Shown here in pieces: positions 40,977-44,948 of a stretch of 44,948 bases of DNA (its first letter is position 1; every line of letters starts with the position of its first letter). The DNA is taken from positions 1 through 44,948 of IMG/VR virus record IMGVR_UViG_3300045922_000997. One strand, given 5' to 3'. A program made the position numbers and the translations under genes. The stretch is from a virus. A model generated the notes under the pieces. It was not told where the DNA came from. It worked only from the letters and a program-made list of their open reading frames with translations, and ran no database searches.

Positions 40977-41252
40977 TCAGTGGTAATCGACAATTTCGAC
41001 GTTGTGAGCGTCTCCGTTCCGCCATTCAAAGCAGATCCGGAACTGGTCGTTGATCCGGATGCTGTGCTGGCCCTTCCGGTCTCCCTTGAGCGCTTCCAGC
41101 CGGAGGTCAGGCAACTCGAGATCCCGGAGAGACGTAGCCGCGTCCAAGAGTTCCAATCGGATCCGAGCCGCCTTTTCGATGCTTTGAAACTTCCGGCTGA
41201 ATTTCCGATCCAGCAGCAACTGCACATCCTTCTGGCGGCAGGATCGGATCAT
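40977..41252 (-). CDS. higB: HigB-type toxin (RelE superfamily mRNA interferase)
   Basis: This 91-residue protein has the HigB pattern: a basic N-terminus, LPDLRLEALKGDRKGQHSIR, then INDQFRICFEWRNGDAHNVE. RelE-family toxins cut mRNA on the ribosome. Length and key basic residues are normal. The pair is read against the late genes, so it is likely expressed from its own promoter in the lysogen. Confidence 0.93.
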   Translation of the reverse strand: MIRSCRQKDVQLLLDRKFSRKFQSIEKAARIRLELLDAATSLRDLELPDLRLEALKGDRKGQHSIRINDQFRICFEWRNGDAHNVEIVDYH

Positions 41253-41293
41253 ACGACTACCATATTACGACGCGCGTACAACTAAGGCAATTC

Positions 41294-41740
41294 ATGACCC
41301 GCCAGGAACTGATTGAGAAGATCGCGAGGGCGATCGCGGAGATGGAGGGTTTCTACGCCACCACAGCGAAACCAACTCTTGCCCAGAGGAACGCGAACCC
41401 GGGCAATATCCGGCAGTGGCGGGACGCGCGCGGCCGGCCATATCCCACCCTTCGCGGTTACGTGGATTTCGTCGCGTGGGCGTCCGAGCGGTTTCCCGGC
41501 ACCTCGCGCGAGGAGATGAGCCAACGAGCGATCGAGGAAGGCTGGCGCATCCTGCGCGTGCTCGTGGGGCAGTACCTCGATGGAAAGTACACGCAGGGCA
41601 AGCCGCCTACGCTCGATGAGATGTTCCGGGTCTACGCGCCCTCAGCGGACGGCAATCATCCGGTGAACTACGCCCGCTTCGTCGCCCGCAAGATCGGCGC
41701 GCGCCCGGACCAGAGACTCATCGACCTGGTGACCGTCTGA
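41294..41740 (+). CDS. Muramidase-like protein (phage structural lysozyme type)
   Basis: This 148-residue protein has an N-terminal ARAIAEMEGF segment, an NPGNIRQW motif and a YVDFVAWASERFPGTS region, the pattern of small goose-type/transglycosylase-like proteins found with tail and endolysin genes of phages. Glu18 could be catalytic. It may degrade peptidoglycan at entry or lysis. The role is inferred from pattern and place. Confidence 0.65.
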   Translation: MTRQELIEKIARAIAEMEGFYATTAKPTLAQRNANPGNIRQWRDARGRPYPTLRGYVDFVAWASERFPGTSREEMSQRAIEEGWRILRVLVGQYLDGKYTQGKPPTLDEMFRVYAPSADGNHPVNYARFVARKIGARPDQRLIDLVTV

Positions 41741-42141
41741 TGCCCGGCTCGGTTCAGAACGCGGCACCGCACACCGTGCTGCCGGCAAGCCTCTCGCGCG
41801 CCTTCGTCCACGAGCGCGAGTATCCAGTTCTCGACAATGAGTACCGCAACGGCGAATCGCAGCGGTCCGTGCAGGCCACCAACAGCCGCAAGCGCTGGCG
41901 GCTGGCCAAGAGGCTGACTCCGGCGCAACTCACGGCGCTCCGCGACTTCCATGACGCCCGCAAGGGTCCGACTGAGCCGTTCTACTTTTACGACCCGTAT
42001 GAGACCAGCCCAAAGTTTTCCTATGATCCCTCCGGCCAGGCCGTTGCGGGCCGCTACACCGTGCGCTTCGCCGGCGAGTGGAGCCAGTCGGTCTCGCTCG
42101 GCCGCGCGGATGTTTCCATCGAACTGATCGAGGTGGCTTGA
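41740..42141 (+). CDS. Minor tail protein (gpM-like, first copy)
   Basis: This 133-residue protein carries the YRNGESQRSV start and RWRLAKRLTPAQLTALRDFH...FYFYDPY pattern of gpM-like minor tail proteins, which build the distal end of the tail tube. The family is repeated at 44501 in this window. It overlaps the gene before by one base. Confidence 0.7.
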   Translation: MPGSVQNAAPHTVLPASLSRAFVHEREYPVLDNEYRNGESQRSVQATNSRKRWRLAKRLTPAQLTALRDFHDARKGPTEPFYFYDPYETSPKFSYDPSGQAVAGRYTVRFAGEWSQSVSLGRADVSIELIEVA

Positions 42142-42144
42142 ACC

Positions 42145-42543
42145 ATGCCCGGCAAATCGCAATCCCATACCGACGCCGTGCTTAACGTGCTGCGCGGCTC
42201 GACGCTCAACGGCGTCTCGCCCTTCGTCGGCCTTTTCTCCACAGCGCCCGCCAACGACGCCGCCGCGGGCACCGAACTTTCCGGCAACGGCTACCAGCGG
42301 CAGGCAGTGACGTTCGGCGCGCCCGTCACCGACACGGGCAACATCCGCAAGATCGGGAACACAAACAACATTTCTTTCGGCCCGGCCTCGGCCGACTGGC
42401 TCCAGGCCGTCGCCTTCGGCATCTTCGACGCCTTGTCGGGCGGCACGCTCCTCTACTGGGACGCGCTGACCACGCCCAAGACCATTCAGCAGGACGACCA
42501 CGGCCAGTTCGCGCCCGGCACGCTCGTCGTCAAGGAGGACTGA
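42145..42543 (+). CDS. Tail fibre-like protein
   Basis: This 132-residue beta-rich protein begins GKSQSHTDAVLNVLRGSTLN and has VSPFVGLFSTAPANDAAAGT and SGNGYQRQAVTF segments shared with small tail fibre-type proteins found in many phages. It ends in a Gln/Asp stretch. The exact role in the tail tip is not known. Confidence 0.7.
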   Translation: MPGKSQSHTDAVLNVLRGSTLNGVSPFVGLFSTAPANDAAAGTELSGNGYQRQAVTFGAPVTDTGNIRKIGNTNNISFGPASADWLQAVAFGIFDALSGGTLLYWDALTTPKTIQQDDHGQFAPGTLVVKED

Positions 42544-42544
42544 C

Positions 42545-43345
42545 GTGGCCATCGACACGATGGACAAGTTGGTCGCTGCGCTGCCCGGTCAGCACCGCCA
42601 CCTCTTCAAGGCCTCCCAGACTGCCGAGGGCGCGGGCACGTGGCACTCGCTGTGGAAAGCGGCGGGCAGTCCGGGCGCTGGTTCAACGCCGCCCACGGGC
42701 AACGGCCAGGTGCCTACACGCCTCACTGCCGGCGCGATCACGCTGGTGAACCCAAGCGGCGCGAACAAGCTATACCTGGCGCGGTTTTCCGTCGCCGGCG
42801 CAACTGCGGGCACGGTGATTCTCTATGACCGCCTTTGGCACAACTCGGGGCTCAACGGCAACATCACCACGGCGCAGACCATTGCGACGCCGCCCACGCT
42901 GACGCGGCCGGACGCCGACGGCGCGGACGTCGAGCTGTGGGGCGAGGTCTACACGGCAATGGGCGCGACCGCGAGCGTCTTCACCGCCACCTATACCAAC
43001 CAGGACGGCGTCGCCGGGCGTTCCGCGACGTACTCGATGCCCGCCAATGCGCTCTCGGTCGGGCAGATGTTTCCGTTCACGCTCCAGGCCGGCGACACGG
43101 GGGTGCGGACGGTGAGCCAGGTGCAGTTATCGGCCGCCACGGGAACCGCGGGGGACTTCGGGATGGTACTCCTGCGTCGGCTCGCGGAGGTGCCGATCAC
43201 CGCTGTCAATGTGCTGGCCGACCGCGATGCCTTCGCCCTGGGTATGCCCGAAGTCTTCCCGGACGCCTGCCTGGCGCTTCAGGTTCTTTGCACGACCACG
43301 AGCACAGGCAACATCATGGCGGCGGTTGAGTTCATCGAGGGCTGA
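42545..43345 (+). CDS. Phage structural protein, beta-rich, unknown family
   Basis: This encodes 266 residues from GTG 42545 and is strongly beta-rich, with many Thr, Ala and Gly and segments such as YLARFSVAGATAGTVILYD and FTATYTNQDGVAGRSATYS. It lies between fibre-like genes, so it is likely a virion or receptor-binding part. No motif gives a firm name. Its stop overlaps the next ATG by one base. Confidence 0.7.
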   Translation: MAIDTMDKLVAALPGQHRHLFKASQTAEGAGTWHSLWKAAGSPGAGSTPPTGNGQVPTRLTAGAITLVNPSGANKLYLARFSVAGATAGTVILYDRLWHNSGLNGNITTAQTIATPPTLTRPDADGADVELWGEVYTAMGATASVFTATYTNQDGVAGRSATYSMPANALSVGQMFPFTLQAGDTGVRTVSQVQLSAATGTAGDFGMVLLRRLAEVPITAVNVLADRDAFALGMPEVFPDACLALQVLCTTTSTGNIMAAVEFIEG

Positions 43346-44241
43346 TGCCGGGCAGGGGCGCGTATCCGAACCAGTCGGCGCGGATCACCCGCGCAGCCCT
43401 CACCCAGAAGCCCGAAGACGGTGTTCGGGCGGCCCTGTCTGCGTACTTCTTCGGCAGCAGTGGCAGCGTTCAGGTCATGGCCGGGACTTCAGCGGGGCTG
43501 GCGAACACGGCGGCGGGCCTGAACGTCCTGCGTTCAGTCTCCGGGGCTGTGTTCGCCGATTCATGGGGAGCAGCCAGCCTCACCCGCGCCTTGCGCCTGA
43601 CCGGCTTCACGAGCGGCGCGGGAATCACTTCAGGGACCAATCGGCTGCTGCGCGGCCTGGCGGGAGCCGCGTCGGCTGGCGCGAATGCGGCTGGTGGGAT
43701 GCGGATGATCCGGACGCTGGCCGCTGCCGCAGTTGGGCTTACCGCAGTCGCCGCGCACTTCGCGAGGCTTCGCGCCCTTGCGGGTAGTGTCCTCAGCGCA
43801 AGTAGTATTGACGGCACGGTGGCCATCTCGCGTGCCTTGGTGGCCACATGCGTCGCACTGTCGAGCTCAGGCGGGAAACTCTCCCTGGCAAGGGCACTCA
43901 ATGCGGTCACCCTGGGTGTCGCCGCCATCCGTGCTCGCCTGGCCCGTGTGCGCGCGCTGACCGGTGCAGGGCTTTCCGGGGGAGCGCTGCTTGGCCGGTT
44001 GGCCGTGATCCGCAGTCTCGCCGGTCGGCTCGCCGGATGGTCTGCGATCGTCGGGATGCTGCTCTCCGCGGTTCGCACGATCCTGGCGCGCACGGTCTTC
44101 GCACGGGGAGACGCTCGCACGGCCATTATCAGCTTCGAGGAACGATCGGTCGTCGTATGCGGTGAACAACGCCTGATCACACCTGCCGCTGAGGCTCGGA
44201 CTTTGACCGTGCGCGAGGGCAAGAGGCAGATCGACGCATGA
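43345..44241 (+). CDS. Virion-type protein with exact 20-residue tandem repeats
   Basis: This 298-residue protein has about nine units of 20 residues with pattern R-x-L-x-(G/A), at Arg103, 123, 143, 163, 183, 203 and 223, with looser units near 43, 63 and 81. The units are diverged at DNA level. The C-terminus has four E-x-R-like units nine residues apart (Arg267, 276, 285, 294), a pattern common in phage fibre-adaptor proteins. It precedes a fibre-tail adaptor-like gene. A rod or beta-solenoid part of the tail tip is the likely role. Confidence 0.75.
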   Translation: MPGRGAYPNQSARITRAALTQKPEDGVRAALSAYFFGSSGSVQVMAGTSAGLANTAAGLNVLRSVSGAVFADSWGAASLTRALRLTGFTSGAGITSGTNRLLRGLAGAASAGANAAGGMRMIRTLAAAAVGLTAVAAHFARLRALAGSVLSASSIDGTVAISRALVATCVALSSSGGKLSLARALNAVTLGVAAIRARLARVRALTGAGLSGGALLGRLAVIRSLAGRLAGWSAIVGMLLSAVRTILARTVFARGDARTAIISFEERSVVVCGEQRLITPAAEARTLTVREGKRQIDA

Positions 44242-44501
44242 CCTTCACCAAAGACCCCGACGCTATCCTCGACTACGCGGTTGATTGGAGCCGGTGGCTT
44301 GCAGGGGACGCAATCGCTGCCAGCACGTGGTTTGTGCCGACTGGGCTAACCAAAGCCACCGAGAGCAACACGGCCACGAAGGCGATTGTCTGGCTCTCGG
44401 GCGGATCAGCAGGACAGAACTACACGGTGACCAACCGCATCACCACGGCCGCCGGTCGAACTGAAGATCGGTCTTTCACCATTCGCGTTGAGGAGCGCTG
44501 A
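44238..44501 (+). CDS. Phage fibre-tail adaptor-like protein
   Basis: This 87-residue protein contains KDPDAILDYAVDWSRWLAGD and STWFVPTGLTKA, then a beta sandwich end (YTVTNRITTAAGRTEDRSFT). This matches the small fibre-tail adaptor proteins of lambda-like and related phages. Its start overlaps the gene before by four bases and its stop overlaps the next start as TGATG. Confidence 0.8.
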   Translation: MTFTKDPDAILDYAVDWSRWLAGDAIAASTWFVPTGLTKATESNTATKAIVWLSGGSAGQNYTVTNRITTAAGRTEDRSFTIRVEER

Positions 44502-44948
44502 TGCCGGACTACATCGGCAACATCGCGGTCCCGGAGATCGTGCCGTCGGGCGTGTTTCCGCTCGTGCCAGACTGGCCGATCGAGGTGCGCCGCGACCATG
44601 AGGTCGTGGTGCATCAATTCGGCAGCGGCAATGCAAAGATCGAACAGCGCATGCTCATTGGAACGGGTGCGCGGCGCTTCACCATTCGTAAACAGTGGCT
44701 GCGAGACGCCGAGCGCATCGCCCTGCGCAACTTCTGGGAGTCGAAGTATGGCCCCTACGGAGCTTTCACCTACAACGCTTCGAACGACAGTGGAATCGGC
44801 ACCACGCCCGTCACCTGCCGTTTCGCCAACGAGCCGCTCTCCTGGGAGATGGTCGCCGACTGGGCTTGCTCACTGGGTGTGACGCTCATCGAGATCCCCC
44901 AGACCAGCCCGTCTTATCCGCTGAACCAGACCGTCAATCGCTTCCCAC
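44501..44948 (+). CDS. Minor tail protein (gpM-like, second copy), cut by the window end
   Basis: The 149 visible codons are open to the last base, so the gene continues. It has the same plan as the gene at 41740: HQFGSGNAKIEQRMLIGTGA, RKQWLRDAERIALRNFWESK, a GPYGAFTYN segment and a C-terminal VTLIEIP strand. It may be longer than the first copy and carry added domains beyond the window. Confidence 0.7.
   Translation, partial: MPDYIGNIAVPEIVPSGVFPLVPDWPIEVRRDHEVVVHQFGSGNAKIEQRMLIGTGARRFTIRKQWLRDAERIALRNFWESKYGPYGAFTYNASNDSGIGTTPVTCRFANEPLSWEMVADWACSLGVTLIEIPQTSPSYPLNQTVNRFP

Overview
The window is the left part of a lambda-like siphoviral prophage integrated beside a tRNA-Gln(TTG) gene in a high-GC bacterium. 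Base composition, the many GTG starts and several small-protein types look acidobacterial (Solibacter/Bryobacter-like), but nothing in the window proves the host. Only about the first 52 bases and the tRNA can be chromosomal. The right end of the prophage lies beyond the window.

Layout. (1) 53-1653: tRNA-Gln and a large serine recombinase whose 3' end runs into the tRNA on the opposite strand. (2) 1781-9558, minus strand: a defence cargo of a DUF488-type protein, an unknown partner, hsdR, hsdS, hsdM and a protein with a HEPN-like C-terminus; the last four are tightly coupled. (3) 9707-10909: lysogeny control, with an XRE repressor, a likely autoregulatory operator and an ImmA/IrrE metallopeptidase. 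(4) 10936-21552: early and replication genes, including a ParB-domain protein, an SF2 helicase, several unknown proteins, a PrimPol-D5 primase/helicase, a dense cluster of ATGACGG repeats in an AT-rich gap (candidate replication origin), a TubC-like protein, a VRR-NUC-like nuclease and a MerR-type protein. (5) 21737-27276: two ParB-methyltransferase fusions, small membrane proteins, and a minus-strand block of four small genes including a DUF3489 protein. (6) 27349-37448: packaging, head and tail-start genes in almost exact lambda order: Nu1, A, W, B, C with a nested scaffold, D, E, FII, Z, U, V, G and a frameshifted G-T product. (7) 37438-44948: tape measure, a reverse-strand higBA toxin-antitoxin pair, a muramidase-like protein, two gpM-like minor tail proteins, fibre-like proteins and a protein built from 20-residue repeats; the last gene is cut by the window end.

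How it fits together. The recombinase inserts the phage at the tRNA. XRE and ImmA hold or release lysogeny. The PrimPol-helicase and associated genes would replicate the genome, perhaps from the repeat cluster next to the primase. The terminase packages DNA into a gpE capsid stabilised by gpD, and the G/GT chaperones help build the tail tube around the tape measure. The R-M island, the phage methyltransferases and higBA would serve the lysogen or protect phage DNA.

The least expected signals are the 19.6-19.9 kb repeat cluster, a family of 24-bp palindromes (three in a row at 34.3 kb and one inside a ParB-like gene), a canonical CCCAAAC frameshift site exposing an unannotated Cys-rich domain, the HEPN-like R-M accessory gene and the exact 20-residue repeat protein.
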